Shown in pieces: positions 56,724 through 64,000 of a stretch of 64,000 nt of DNA. The stretch lies in IMG/VR virus record IMGVR_UViG_3300033993_001384, positions 22,334 through 86,333 of that record. The stretch is one strand, 5' to 3'. This stretch comes from a virus. Numbering within the stretch: the stretch's first letter is position 1; every line of letters begins with the position of its first letter. The position numbers were made by a program, and so were the translations under genes. The notes below the pieces were generated by a model. It was not told the origin of the DNA. It searched no databases and saw only the letters and a program-made list of their open reading frames with translations.

Positions 56724-56804
56724 TGGGCAGTAGTGGACTCGAACCACTCCCAAAAGGACCAGATTTACAGTCTGGCTGCCGTATCCGAACGACTTTTACT
56801 ACCC
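56724..56804 (-). tRNA. tRNA-Tyr(GTA)
   Basis: Acceptor GGGTAGT/ACTGCCC, anticodon arm CCAGA-CTGTAAA-TCTGG, normal class II variable arm (TCC-TTTT-GGGA), T arm GTGG-TTCGAGT-CCAC. Confidence 0.92.
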
Positions 56805-56860
56805 AATTTTTTGTATTGCTCAAATTTAAGACATTTTACTGCTCAAATTTTAGATTTTTG

Positions 56861-56931
56861 TACCTCGAGAGGGAATTGAACCCCCACCATTTGTATGTAA
56901 GACAAATACGCTCCCATTACGCCATCGAGGC
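56861..56931 (-). tRNA. tRNA-Val(TAC)
   Basis: Acceptor GCCTCGA/TCGAGGT, anticodon arm TTTGT-CTTACAT-ACAAA, T loop TTCAATT, discriminator A. Confidence 0.9.
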
Positions 56932-57108
56932 AAATATATGTTTAGATTCCTCCCACCCTCAAACATATAAACTGAGTGCTGTTCGTACCGAGAAATGGTA
57001 TCGAGCCATTCTAGAAATAGATATGAGCCATCTCCGGTCACCTGACCCCTCGGCATTTTGGTGGACATAGATTCATCATCTATTTTTGGGTTTCCACCGA
57101 ACCCGTTG
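56932..57108 (-). other. Hairpin-rich inter-tRNA module
   Basis: No gene. TATATGTTT/AAACATATA, GGTGGA/TCCACC enclosing ATAGAT/ATCTAT, and GGTCA/TGACC stems. Confidence 0.45.
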
Positions 57109-57180
57109 AGGTGATAGTAGGAATCGAACCCACCTAACTGAGTTTGCAATCCAGTGCCTAAACCAATCGACCATATCACC
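57109..57180 (-). tRNA. tRNA-Cys(GCA)
   Basis: Acceptor GGTGATA/TATCACC, anticodon loop TTGCAAA, T arm GTGGG-TTCGATT-CCTAC, discriminator T as in Cys. The last anticodon-stem pair next to the loop is mismatched. Confidence 0.87.
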
Positions 57181-57188
57181 ATTTTTGT

Positions 57189-57258
57189 TACCCCTGAGAG
57201 AATCGAACTCCCCCCGCATGGACCAAAACCATGTGTACTAACCGATATACGAAGGGGC
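57189..57258 (-). tRNA. tRNA-Gln(TTG)
   Basis: Anticodon arm CATGG-TTTTGGT-CCATG, T arm GGGAG-TTCGATT-CTCTC, acceptor GCCCCT/AGGGGT, discriminator A. Confidence 0.88.
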
Positions 57259-57268
57259 AAAATATTTT

Positions 57269-57356
57269 TTAGTTAAAGAACGATTACCACAATTACGTTC
57301 GCCCCGGACTCTCTCCGGACATTCTTTTTTGGGTGTGGATTAAACTATTTAACTAA
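57269..57356 (-). ncRNA. Structured RNA module closed by a 9-bp helix
   Basis: TTAGTTAAA/TTTAACTAA closes an 88-nt unit that contains CCGG-AGAGAGT-CCGG and GAACG/CGTTC hairpins. It lies between tRNA-Ser and tRNA-Gln, with 4 and 10 bases to spare. Confidence 0.6.
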
Positions 57357-57360
57357 CCCG

Positions 57361-57442
57361 CGGAAGAGACAGGATTCGAACCTGCAACCCATTACGAGCG
57401 ACGGTTTTCAAGACCGCTCGACAACCAACTGTCCACTCTTCC
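57361..57442 (-). tRNA. tRNA-Ser(TGA)
   Basis: Acceptor GGAAGAG/CTCTTCC, anticodon arm GCGGT-CTTGAAA-ACCGT, normal long variable arm, T arm GCAGG-TTCGAAT-CCTGT, discriminator G. First tRNA of the array in transcription order. Confidence 0.92.
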
Positions 57443-57489
57443 ATTTTCTTACCAATATTTCAAATAACTTATCCTTTATTTTGACGGGA

Positions 57490-57519
57490 CAAAGGTAATC
57501 CTTTTTTTTTAACTTCCAA
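57490..57519 (-). promoter_or_regulatory. Promoter of the tRNA array
   Basis: Minus strand TTG (57517-57519), 19 bases, TACCTTTG (57490-57497), upstream of tRNA-Ser. Confidence 0.7.
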
Positions 57520-57529
57520 TTTTTTGACA

Positions 57530-57565
57530 AAAAAAAATCCTGAACTTTTTGAGTTCAGGATTTTA
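57530..57565 (-). terminator. Intrinsic terminator
   Basis: Minus-strand AAAATCCTGAACT / AGTTCAGGATTTT hairpin followed by T residues; separates upstream mRNAs from the tRNA array. Confidence 0.85.
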
Positions 57566-57587
57566 TCTTATATTATTGGTTTAATCT

Positions 57588-57710
57588 TTAGTATAAAATT
57601 AAATCACTTAATAAATCAGCTGAACTTGTATGCGAGATACGCGGATACGAACAATTACTAAATTGTTGGTTCCAAATCGAGACATTCATATGTTTATTAG
57701 TGTTTTTCAT
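57588..57710 (-). CDS. Possible small peptide, 40 residues
   Basis: An open frame MKNTNKHMNVSIWNQQFSNC continuing to ISHTSSADLLSDLILY, followed by the terminator above. An AAAGAAAA precedes the ATG. It could be real because it sits between a gene and a terminator, but there is no family match, and the length is within chance. Confidence 0.3.
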   Translation of the reverse strand: MKNTNKHMNVSIWNQQFSNCSYPRISHTSSADLLSDLILY

Positions 57711-57803
57711 TTTTCTTTTTTTTGTGGTATTTCTACCTTGTTCTTAATAACTATTACAAACTTACAAAAAGTTTATCAAAAGTCAAATATTTTTTTATTT
57801 TTT

Positions 57804-58061
57804 TTATATTAATCTTTTTGCAATCTCAATTATTGTATTTTCATCCTCGCTAGATAAGAGTAATCGGGACTTCATTATCTTACTAATAATATTTGCCCAC
57901 TCCTCGTCTAATAGATTGTGGTGATTAGGGGATGTAACTGGCTCACCATCTAAATACCCTTCATCAACAAGGATATTAATTAATTCTGTAATTTCTCTAG
58001 GTGAACAATTATCAACGTATTCACTCGGGTCAATGTCAACATAGGTGCTAAAATCTGGCAT
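57804..58061 (-). CDS. Hypothetical acidic protein, 85 residues
   Basis: An acidic helical protein (YVDIDPSEYVDNCSPREITELI, then LLDEEWANIISKIMKSRLLLS). No family recognised. It begins 3 bases after the upstream gene ends, so both are in the operon that begins near 58340. Confidence 0.5.
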   Translation of the reverse strand: MPDFSTYVDIDPSEYVDNCSPREITELINILVDEGYLDGEPVTSPNHHNLLDEEWANIISKIMKSRLLLSSEDENTIIEIAKRLI

Positions 58062-58064
58062 AAT

Positions 58065-58328
58065 TTATAAATTTTCTAATCTGTTAATAATTTTTGTTAC
58101 GGAAACTTTTGAGTTCCAACCTGAAACATCTTCACCATCTTCAAATGGTACAAATTTACCAAGAGTTTTGTAGAATGCTGCGACTTCAAATGAAGTTTTT
58201 CCATTTCCATATAACCCCGGACCTCCAACCACGGAAACTTCAATATCGTTTCCTAAATCTAATCTGGCCATAACACAACCTCTACCTAATGGGTGCGGTT
58301 TAAATACTAAATCATCAAATGTTTTCAT
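58065..58328 (-). CDS. Hypothetical protein, 87 residues
   Basis: The start at 58328 (MKTFDDLVFKPHPLG) is supported by a TACTTTTG box ending 4 bases before the ATG, as in three other genes here; the mRNA is therefore probably leaderless. The protein has beta hairpins (GCVMARLDLGNDIEVSVVGGPG) and ends in a short helix. It resembles small phage proteins of unknown function. Confidence 0.55.
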   Translation of the reverse strand: MKTFDDLVFKPHPLGRGCVMARLDLGNDIEVSVVGGPGLYGNGKTSFEVAAFYKTLGKFVPFEDGEDVSGWNSKVSVTKIINRLENL

Positions 58329-58358
58329 TGGACAAAAGTAATACAAATTATTTAATTA

Positions 58359-59504
58359 TCAAAAATATAATCCACCTTTTTTTCTTTTTTTCATATAAAC
58401 TTCGTCAAATTGTTTTCTTTGATTAGTCATAGAATCTTTTTTAAGTTCGGTTAACTGATTACGATAGTTTGGAACAAGTTCTTTAAGGGGTTTACTATCT
58501 TTTTTAGGTGGTATATAAATGGATTTATTTTGTATTATTTTATTAATAACACTATAATCAACATTATCAGTTGGTTCTTTTTTATTCAATAAAGAATTAA
58601 TTAAATTTATACTCTTTGTTTTGTCAACAACAACCGGTTTTTCAACAATGGTAGGTTGAACAACCACAGGTTTTTTAGATAATCTTGGTTTTGGAGCGGT
58701 TAATCGAGATATTAATTCAACACTTTCTTTTGGTTTACCATAATTAGGTGTGTATGTTACACCATCTTCATTAACTATTATTACTTTTTCATATTTTGGT
58801 AATTTATAAACATATCCCGCAACTTTACTTTGCAAAGTTTTATCACCAAATGAATTTGTACTTGAATATGATTGGTTATCATGCCATGTGTAGATATAAG
58901 TAACTTGGTCCAAATAATAAAAATGTTCATTTCCGGCCATTTCTAACATAGGGATTCCGGCACCAATATCACATCCGGCTTTAAAATATTCACCTTCAAA
59001 CATTAAATGTTCTTCTTTTATCATTCTAAATAAAAATGCTCGATAGGTTCTCATGTGTGAGAAATTCCATGATTTAATTCTTGCTTTATCAGCATTAAAT
59101 TTACCATAATTCCCTACAACACCATTTTTATCCATCCATTTTGAACCACAAATCCATATGTTTTCATTTGTATAAATTTTATTAATTAAACCTAAAACAA
59201 AGTTATCACTTAGTTGGTCATCACCATCAATTTCAATAATAACATCATCCCAATCAATATCCGGATTATTATTGATGACATCAATAAAATTTTTTGTTTT
59301 ATATTTTTTTTCGGTGTTTTTAATTAATATAAATCTTTCATCACCATCAATCGCCTCAAGGGCAACTTCATAAGAATTGTCGGTCGAAACATCATCAACT
59401 ATATAAGCAACAAACTCACTATAATATTGATTTTTTATTGACTTAATACAGTCTGCTACATATTTTTCAGAATTCCAAAAGGTGGATACAATAATTAATT
59501 TCAT
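58359..59504 (-). CDS. Family 2 glycosyltransferase with C-terminal extension
   Basis: 381 residues. The first 240 form a GT-A domain: VSTFWNSEKYVADCIKSIKNQ, YIVDDVSTDNSYEV and VIIEIDGDDQLS (DxD near 92), then GCDIGAGIPMLEMAG and a His-rich acceptor region. The last 120 residues are Lys/Pro/Val-rich and probably disordered. Divergent from the + strand glycosyltransferases, sharing a TATTTATAAATA palindrome in the gap between them. Confidence 0.75.
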   Translation of the reverse strand: MKLIIVSTFWNSEKYVADCIKSIKNQYYSEFVAYIVDDVSTDNSYEVALEAIDGDERFILIKNTEKKYKTKNFIDVINNNPDIDWDDVIIEIDGDDQLSDNFVLGLINKIYTNENIWICGSKWMDKNGVVGNYGKFNADKARIKSWNFSHMRTYRAFLFRMIKEEHLMFEGEYFKAGCDIGAGIPMLEMAGNEHFYYLDQVTYIYTWHDNQSYSSTNSFGDKTLQSKVAGYVYKLPKYEKVIIVNEDGVTYTPNYGKPKESVELISRLTAPKPRLSKKPVVVQPTIVEKPVVVDKTKSINLINSLLNKKEPTDNVDYSVINKIIQNKSIYIPPKKDSKPLKELVPNYRNQLTELKKDSMTNQRKQFDEVYMKKRKKGGLYF

Positions 59505-59570
59505 AAAAAGAAAGGTTCAATATTTATAAATACATCAAATACACTATTTTAATACTATATACTAAATAAT

Positions 59571-60140
59571 ATGTCTGAAATTACATTTATTAAACCTAAA
59601 GGAAGAGTTTTTCATATGATTCCTTGGAATTCTGATAAAAATATTGGTAAATCATATAATGAATTAATGTCAATGGTTAAAACTAATGATTGGATTTGTT
59701 TCTTAGACGGAGATGCGGTTCATACATCTCATTTTTTTGGTAAACGAATCGAAGAGGTTATTGATTCTAACCCTGAATATTCTTTATTTACCTGTGTAAC
59801 CAATAGAGTTAATTGCCAATACCAAATTGCACCTAATGTTGACGTTAAAACAAACGACCAAGAATATCATAGAAATTTTGGTGACCGTATTTGGGAATTA
59901 TATGGAAATCAAGTTATGGATGTAACAAAAAATATGGAATTAAGTGGCGTTTTTATTGCAATCAAAAAATCTGTATGGGAAAAAGTTGGTGGTTTTAAAG
60001 AAGATAAAATGTTAACTATTGATAACGATATTCACAGAAAAATTAGATTAATTAATGAGAAAGTTGGATTAATGAAAGGAATATATGTTCAACATTGGTA
60101 TCGTGGAGGAATAAAAGAAAATAAACAACACTTACTATAA
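59571..60140 (+). CDS. GT-A glycosyltransferase, short
   Basis: 189 residues beginning partway through the usual fold (FIKPKGRVFHMIPWNSDKNIG); FLDGDAVHTSHFF near residue 45 is the DxD metal site and GGFKEDKMLTIDNDIHRKI near 145 the acceptor/catalytic loop. The N-terminal nucleotide strand of GT2 is missing, so this is a trimmed GalNAc-transferase-like core. It begins a run of five glycan genes with overlapping ends. Confidence 0.65.
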   Translation: MSEITFIKPKGRVFHMIPWNSDKNIGKSYNELMSMVKTNDWICFLDGDAVHTSHFFGKRIEEVIDSNPEYSLFTCVTNRVNCQYQIAPNVDVKTNDQEYHRNFGDRIWELYGNQVMDVTKNMELSGVFIAIKKSVWEKVGGFKEDKMLTIDNDIHRKIRLINEKVGLMKGIYVQHWYRGGIKENKQHLL

Positions 60141-60880
60141 TGTATTTAATTCATAAACAAGGAGGTTACTTTAATTCAATCTCAAAAATGGTTGAGGAGG
60201 TTTTAGGTGAACCTTGTAAACACACATCAAACCCAAACGAAACGGGTACTTGGGTTTTATTCTTTACATCATTCTTATCAGGATTTTACAAAGCAATTAA
60301 AGGTGATTATATTGTAGTTCAAACAGAACCCCTTGAAAGAACCTTTAATCGATATCCGGAATACAAAATAATGTGTGAAAACGCAACAAAAGTTTTAGAT
60401 TATTCTAAAAATTTTGAAATTCGTTATTCAAATAACTATAGAGTTGAATATGAAGAATCTAAAGAAATTGATGTACTTTTTTACGGAGTATTAAGTCCTA
60501 GACGAAAAGAAATATTAGATAAAATATCAGTACCAAATAAAGTTATTCTTCATACATCACCTCCTGTTGTTGGTGCTGATTTGTGGAAATTAATTAATAA
60601 TAGTAAAATAGTTTTATTGGTTAATACTCACGATAGTTCTCAAGAATTTGATTGGATAAGATTAACTCCATTATTATCAAATAAAGTTTTTGTTATAATG
60701 GAAAAAAATGCCGATGAAAAATATGATTATTTAACTAAACATATCGCAATGGGGCATTATGATTATATCCCAACATTAATCAAACATTTTTTAAAAAATC
60801 CGTTAGGTAGAGCACAATGGTCGGATAAAGGGTTTGATTATATAAGACAACATAAAACAAAAATTATTGAAAATGATTAA
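60140..60880 (+). CDS. Putative GT-B type glycosyltransferase
   Basis: 246 residues with alternating strands and helices (TGTWVLFFTSFLSGFYKAI, DVLFYGVLSPRRKEILDK, KIVLLVNTHDSSQEFDWIRLTPLLSNKVFVIME), the last of which is in the place of the donor-site E-x7-E helix. It overlaps neighbours by 1 and 8 bases. Substrate unknown. Confidence 0.5.
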   Translation: MYLIHKQGGYFNSISKMVEEVLGEPCKHTSNPNETGTWVLFFTSFLSGFYKAIKGDYIVVQTEPLERTFNRYPEYKIMCENATKVLDYSKNFEIRYSNNYRVEYEESKEIDVLFYGVLSPRRKEILDKISVPNKVILHTSPPVVGADLWKLINNSKIVLLVNTHDSSQEFDWIRLTPLLSNKVFVIMEKNADEKYDYLTKHIAMGHYDYIPTLIKHFLKNPLGRAQWSDKGFDYIRQHKTKIIEND

Positions 60881-61646
60881 AACTAATTTTTTTACCGCCT
60901 GTAATGGGATATATAAAGAATTTATACCTCTTTTCATATTATCACATTTATACTACAATGAAGATTGTTTCGTTGAAATAGGTGTTGATACAATGTTAAA
61001 ACCCGAAATTTTAAAAAGTTTACAAGTGTTAAATAAATTCTATCCTGATAAATTTAGTATTCACGTAATTGATTTTGGACCAATTAAAGTTAATAACCAA
61101 AAATACAGTTCAATACCTAATACCATTAGATTTTTTACGCCGCCTAAAAACAAAAGTAAATACGTTTACATATCAGATATTGACATTATTTGTCTTCAGA
61201 AAGAATTAACTGACATTCACATAAATGATATGGAAAAATTAAATTTACCATACTCAAATATTGTTAGACCAGTTAAAGACCAATCCCACCCTCATCGTAG
61301 ATTAAGTGGGCTACATTTCACAACTTATGATAGTTACTATCCAATACCAAATTACGATGATTTATGCCAAAGAGGGTTGTTACAACATGATGAAGTATTT
61401 TTATATGAATTAGTTAAAAAACGTTATCCTAATTTTAATATGGAAAATACATATAGACCTGTTCACGGTATTCACGTATCTCCAAATAGAAATCCTACAG
61501 GTACTATGAATTGGGGTATGCCAAATTGGAAAAACCAATGGTTTGAATTTAGAAACTCTAATGAGTTTAAGGAACTTGAACCAACTTTAAGTAAAATGAT
61601 TAAAGAAAAAATACAAATAATCGAAGATTTTTATAATAATGGATAA
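60873..61646 (+). CDS. GT-A glycosyltransferase-like protein
   Basis: 257 residues from the ATG at 60873, whose ATGATTAA overlaps the previous stop. YVYISDIDIICLQ near residue 98 is a DxD motif; FTACNGIYKEFIPLFILSHLYYN opens the fold as in family 8-like transferases, and HDEVFLYELVKK sits in the acceptor domain. Cotranscribed with the other glycan genes. Confidence 0.6.
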   Translation: MIKTNFFTACNGIYKEFIPLFILSHLYYNEDCFVEIGVDTMLKPEILKSLQVLNKFYPDKFSIHVIDFGPIKVNNQKYSSIPNTIRFFTPPKNKSKYVYISDIDIICLQKELTDIHINDMEKLNLPYSNIVRPVKDQSHPHRRLSGLHFTTYDSYYPIPNYDDLCQRGLLQHDEVFLYELVKKRYPNFNMENTYRPVHGIHVSPNRNPTGTMNWGMPNWKNQWFEFRNSNEFKELEPTLSKMIKEKIQIIEDFYNNG

Positions 61647-62343
61647 TTTAGAGTATAAGAAACCTAAAATAATTGTTTATAGTGTTAACACCGGAGGATA
61701 TGATGAATTAAGGTCTCCTGATGTGTATGACCCAAACATTAGATATATTTTATTTACGGATAATAAGTATTTCAAATCCGATGTTTGGGAAATTAACCAC
61801 ATCGACTTTGTTGATAGTAAGTTAGACAATAGAAGAAAGGCCAGATATATTAAAATAAACCCACATTTAGTTTTACCTAATCACGATATTAGTATATGGG
61901 TGGACCATTGTTATAAACCTAAATTTAATAACGCCGAAGAATTTTTAAAAGAAATTGGTTTTTTCAACAATAACATTATGTCATATAAACACGATGTTAG
62001 ACAATGTATATATTCAGAATCCGAAGAAGTTAAACAACAAAGATTAGATTATGATAATATTGTTAATTCTCAAATGTCTAGATATAGAATTGAGGGATTT
62101 CCTCGTAATTATGGTTTATTTGATAGTGGATTCACTATTAGAAAATATAATAAAGTAGTTAACGAATTTAATGATATTTGGTGGAGTGAAGTAAAAAACT
62201 TTAGTGCTAGAGACCAATTATCTCAAGTTTACTCATCTTGGAAATCAGGTATAGATATAAAACCAATACCGGTTGGTTCATCAATTTATTCAAATAAATA
62301 TTTAAATCCAAAAATTAAACATCCAAGAAAATGGTTGATATAA
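61639..62343 (+). CDS. TOD1/MUCI70-type glycosyltransferase (DUF616)
   Basis: 234 residues. Signature blocks in order: IVYSVNTGGYDELRSP, RYILFTDN, RRKARYIKINPHLVLPNHDISIWVDHC, KHDVRQCIYSESEEV, RYRIEGFPRNYGLFDSGFTIRK and WWSEVKNFSARDQLSQVY. These match the family known from plants and bacterial glycan clusters. The VDH near 92 replaces the usual DG. Overlaps both neighbours. Confidence 0.8.
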   Translation: MDNLEYKKPKIIVYSVNTGGYDELRSPDVYDPNIRYILFTDNKYFKSDVWEINHIDFVDSKLDNRRKARYIKINPHLVLPNHDISIWVDHCYKPKFNNAEEFLKEIGFFNNNIMSYKHDVRQCIYSESEEVKQQRLDYDNIVNSQMSRYRIEGFPRNYGLFDSGFTIRKYNKVVNEFNDIWWSEVKNFSARDQLSQVYSSWKSGIDIKPIPVGSSIYSNKYLNPKIKHPRKWLI

Positions 62344-62915
62344 TCGCGGTAACATACGGTCAAAATGAAATATTAAAATGTTTCATAAATTCAATTAGAG
62401 CACAAACGAGTAATAATTGGAGATTAGTTATTATTCATGATGGCCCAAATCCAATATTACGTAAAGACCTTAGAGATAATGGTTATTTAAGTTCAAATAG
62501 AATTAGTTTTATTGAACATCCGGTAAGAACCGAAAATTATGGTCATTTATTACGTAAATGGTCATTAGAAAATGTAATTAAAAATGAATATGTATTATTA
62601 ACTAATGGTGATAATTACTATACACCAAATATGATTGAAGAAGTAAGTAAAAGAACTGAAGATTTAATATATTTTGATTTAATTCATTCTCATAAAACAC
62701 CATTTAATAGTAATGGTTCTACTTACGGATTAATGAATAGTCAATTAGTTAGTTCTAAAGTTGATATGGGTAATGTTGTTATTAAAAGTGAATTGGCTAA
62801 AAAAGTAGGTTTTAATTCCGTGGCATTTAATGCTGACTGGATTTACTTTACTGAAGTTTTAAAATTATCCCCAAGTATTTTTAAAATAGACAAAGTATTA
62901 TTCGTACATAACTAA
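62331..62915 (+). CDS. Family 2 glycosyltransferase, short
   Basis: 194 residues: DIIAVTYGQNEILKCFINSIRAQ, RLVIIHDGPNP and LLTNGDNYYTPNMIEE (GD-type metal site). The end lacks the longer acceptor domain of other GT2 proteins in the window. It closes the glycan operon and is followed by a terminator. Confidence 0.7.
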   Translation: MVDIIAVTYGQNEILKCFINSIRAQTSNNWRLVIIHDGPNPILRKDLRDNGYLSSNRISFIEHPVRTENYGHLLRKWSLENVIKNEYVLLTNGDNYYTPNMIEEVSKRTEDLIYFDLIHSHKTPFNSNGSTYGLMNSQLVSSKVDMGNVVIKSELAKKVGFNSVAFNADWIYFTEVLKLSPSIFKIDKVLFVHN

Positions 62916-62920
62916 AAAAC

Positions 62921-62946
62921 AAAAAGATGTCTCACGACATCTTTTT
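62921..62946 (+). terminator. Intrinsic terminator
   Basis: AAAAAGATGTC / GACATCTTTTT hairpin with a TCAC loop ends the glycan operon. Confidence 0.88.
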
Positions 62947-63014
62947 GCTAGATTTGGAATTTTCCCCTTTCTTTTAGTTGGTTAATCCCATTCGGATTCT
63001 ACTCCGAAGGTGCT

Positions 63015-64000
63015 TTAATTAGACATAGCTTTTTCACGAATCTCATCGTGAGCATTTTCTAATTTTTCAGTTATGCCATTTAACAATGGACATAATATTT
63101 TTGTGATATCACTTTCAAGTTTGTTTAAAAAGTCATTTCCATTAACATAATCAAATAGATTGTTTCTTACCATATCATATAATCCACCATCTAAATCATT
63201 GTCTTTTTCTAATTTTCCAACACTTCCATCAATGATTGATTTTGAAATAGATTTTGTTAAATAACTACAATCTAATAATTTCTCAATATCATTTATTTTA
63301 ATATCGTCAATTGAACTTATGATAGATTTACTCATCCATCCATCAGGATGTAATGGGGTTAATTTAGATACTAACCATTCACCCATATATTCTTTGAACG
63401 TGTCGAATATAGAATCGTGGTCTTCTTTATCAAAGAACCCTTTTAACGTATCAAAAAATTGTTCTTGGATAATGTGTTTACTAAACCCTTGAGAATTTAA
63501 ATAAATTGATTCTGTCAAGATATCATTAAATAATCTTTTTTGCTGTGGTTTTGTGTTTATAATAGGTGATTCAACTATGATTGACGCTCTATTTTTAATG
63601 ATTTTTGATTCCGCCGAATATGTTCTTAATTTTTCATTTTTAACTTTATTTAAATTTTCTTTAATAACATTTTTAATAGTTAAATCAGTTGATTCATTAA
63701 GACCTATAATATATGGACTAGGCGCTTTAAGATATTTAGTTTTACCCGCTAAAATTCTAAACACTTGTCTTTTATTAATTTTCTTATTTAAAAATCCGTA
63801 AGGTGACAATTTACTTTTTACTGATGCCGTTTCTCCTTCTGTAAAACCTTGGAAACTATCAAATTGACCTGAACCATCACATTTAACTAATTGTTGTCTA
63901 AACTCTCTTAATTGTGGAATTGGTGTTGTTTCAACTTGAGCGTTATATTGTAACGCCGCTCCAAGATATTGACCTAAAATTGTTCTACAACCTTCAGCAT
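63015..64000 (-). CDS. Hypothetical protein, N-terminus beyond the window
   Basis: The frame is open from the right edge through 63015, at least 328 residues, so an apparent start near 63809 is internal. The visible part begins AEGCRTILGQYLGAALQYN and contains IPQLREFRQQLVKCDGSGQF, KINKRQVFRILAGKTKYLKA and a long helical C-terminus. Sites such as ITES and ILTES may allow prohead protease cutting. No family recognised; a head-internal or core protein is a guess from its similarity in style to other virion genes here. Confidence 0.5.
   Translation of the reverse strand, partial: AEGCRTILGQYLGAALQYNAQVETTPIPQLREFRQQLVKCDGSGQFDSFQGFTEGETASVKSKLSPYGFLNKKINKRQVFRILAGKTKYLKAPSPYIIGLNESTDLTIKNVIKENLNKVKNEKLRTYSAESKIIKNRASIIVESPIINTKPQQKRLFNDILTESIYLNSQGFSKHIIQEQFFDTLKGFFDKEDHDSIFDTFKEYMGEWLVSKLTPLHPDGWMSKSIISSIDDIKINDIEKLLDCSYLTKSISKSIIDGSVGKLEKDNDLDGGLYDMVRNNLFDYVNGNDFLNKLESDITKILCPLLNGITEKLENAHDEIREKAMSN

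Noticed and set aside
56850-57260. A 136-residue frame across the Val, Cys and Gln tRNAs
   Set aside because: Three good tRNAs are encoded on the same bases, so the frame is accidental.
57630-57812. A plus-strand 60-residue hydrophobic frame
   Set aside because: It is derived from T-rich intergenic sequence and has no promoter or neighbour; a short minus-strand frame is a little better but also weak.
1-64000. CRISPR array or direct-repeat array
   Set aside because: No regularly spaced direct repeats were seen; the repeated signals are tRNA arms, Ala-Pro/Thr-Pro coding repeats and promoter boxes.

Overview
The window looks like part of a large, AT-rich, T4-like (myovirus-type) phage genome infecting a member of the Bacteroidota, probably a flavobacterium. 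The T4-like assignment rests on a morphogenesis block in T4 order on the minus strand: terminase large subunit, portal, two small core-type genes, prohead protease, acidic scaffold, and a gp23-type major capsid protein with a recognisable propeptide cleavage site. A gp5-type baseplate hub, a gp55-like late sigma factor and PhoH support it. The host assignment rests on about ten promoters with the Bacteroidota architecture TTTG (or TTG), 19 bases, TAnnTTTG, and on the near absence of Shine-Dalgarno sequences.

Layout: 1-6.8 kb (+) is a glycan/nucleotide block (methyltransferase, glycosyltransferases including a tandem duplicate, GNAT, PhoH, HAD-like). 6.8-14.2 kb (+) holds the sigma factor and tail/baseplate genes. 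14.3-16 kb holds small genes on both strands. 16-34.7 kb (-) is the head-assembly block plus several acidic or repeat-rich virion proteins; a bS21 ribosomal-protein homologue lies inside it on the opposite strand. A ClpC-like ATPase follows on + at 34.8 kb, then a peptidase and unknown genes on -. From 39.7 kb the window is dominated by RNA biology: tmRNA, SmpB, a structured non-coding RNA of about 920 nt, odd tRNA-like elements, and an RNA-repair/nucleotide island (Rnl1-type ligase, P-loop kinase, metallophosphatase, cyclic-phosphate receiver domain, nucleotidase). From 50.7 to 57.4 kb there is a minus-strand array of about 26 tRNA genes that includes every one of the 20 amino-acid isotypes. 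57.8-62.9 kb is a second glycosyltransferase block, and the window ends inside a minus-strand gene.

The most unusual part is 41.4-57.4 kb. The tRNAs are separated not by plain spacers but by hairpin-rich modules, several closed by perfect 8-15 bp terminal helices. Several tRNA-like elements have good acceptor and T arms but carry inserted hairpins or lack a usable anticodon loop, and one is ordered T arm then D arm, as in a circularly permuted tRNA. With tmRNA/SmpB, bS21, RNA repair and the giant ncRNA, the phage appears to carry an extensive kit for taking over or protecting translation.

Regulation seems to have two layers: host-type promoters drive RNA and auxiliary genes, several starting so close to the ATG that the mRNA must be leaderless, while an ATATTTAT motif recurs upstream of virion genes on both strands and is a candidate late promoter for the gp55-like sigma. 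All functions were assigned by reading motifs; no database search was run.
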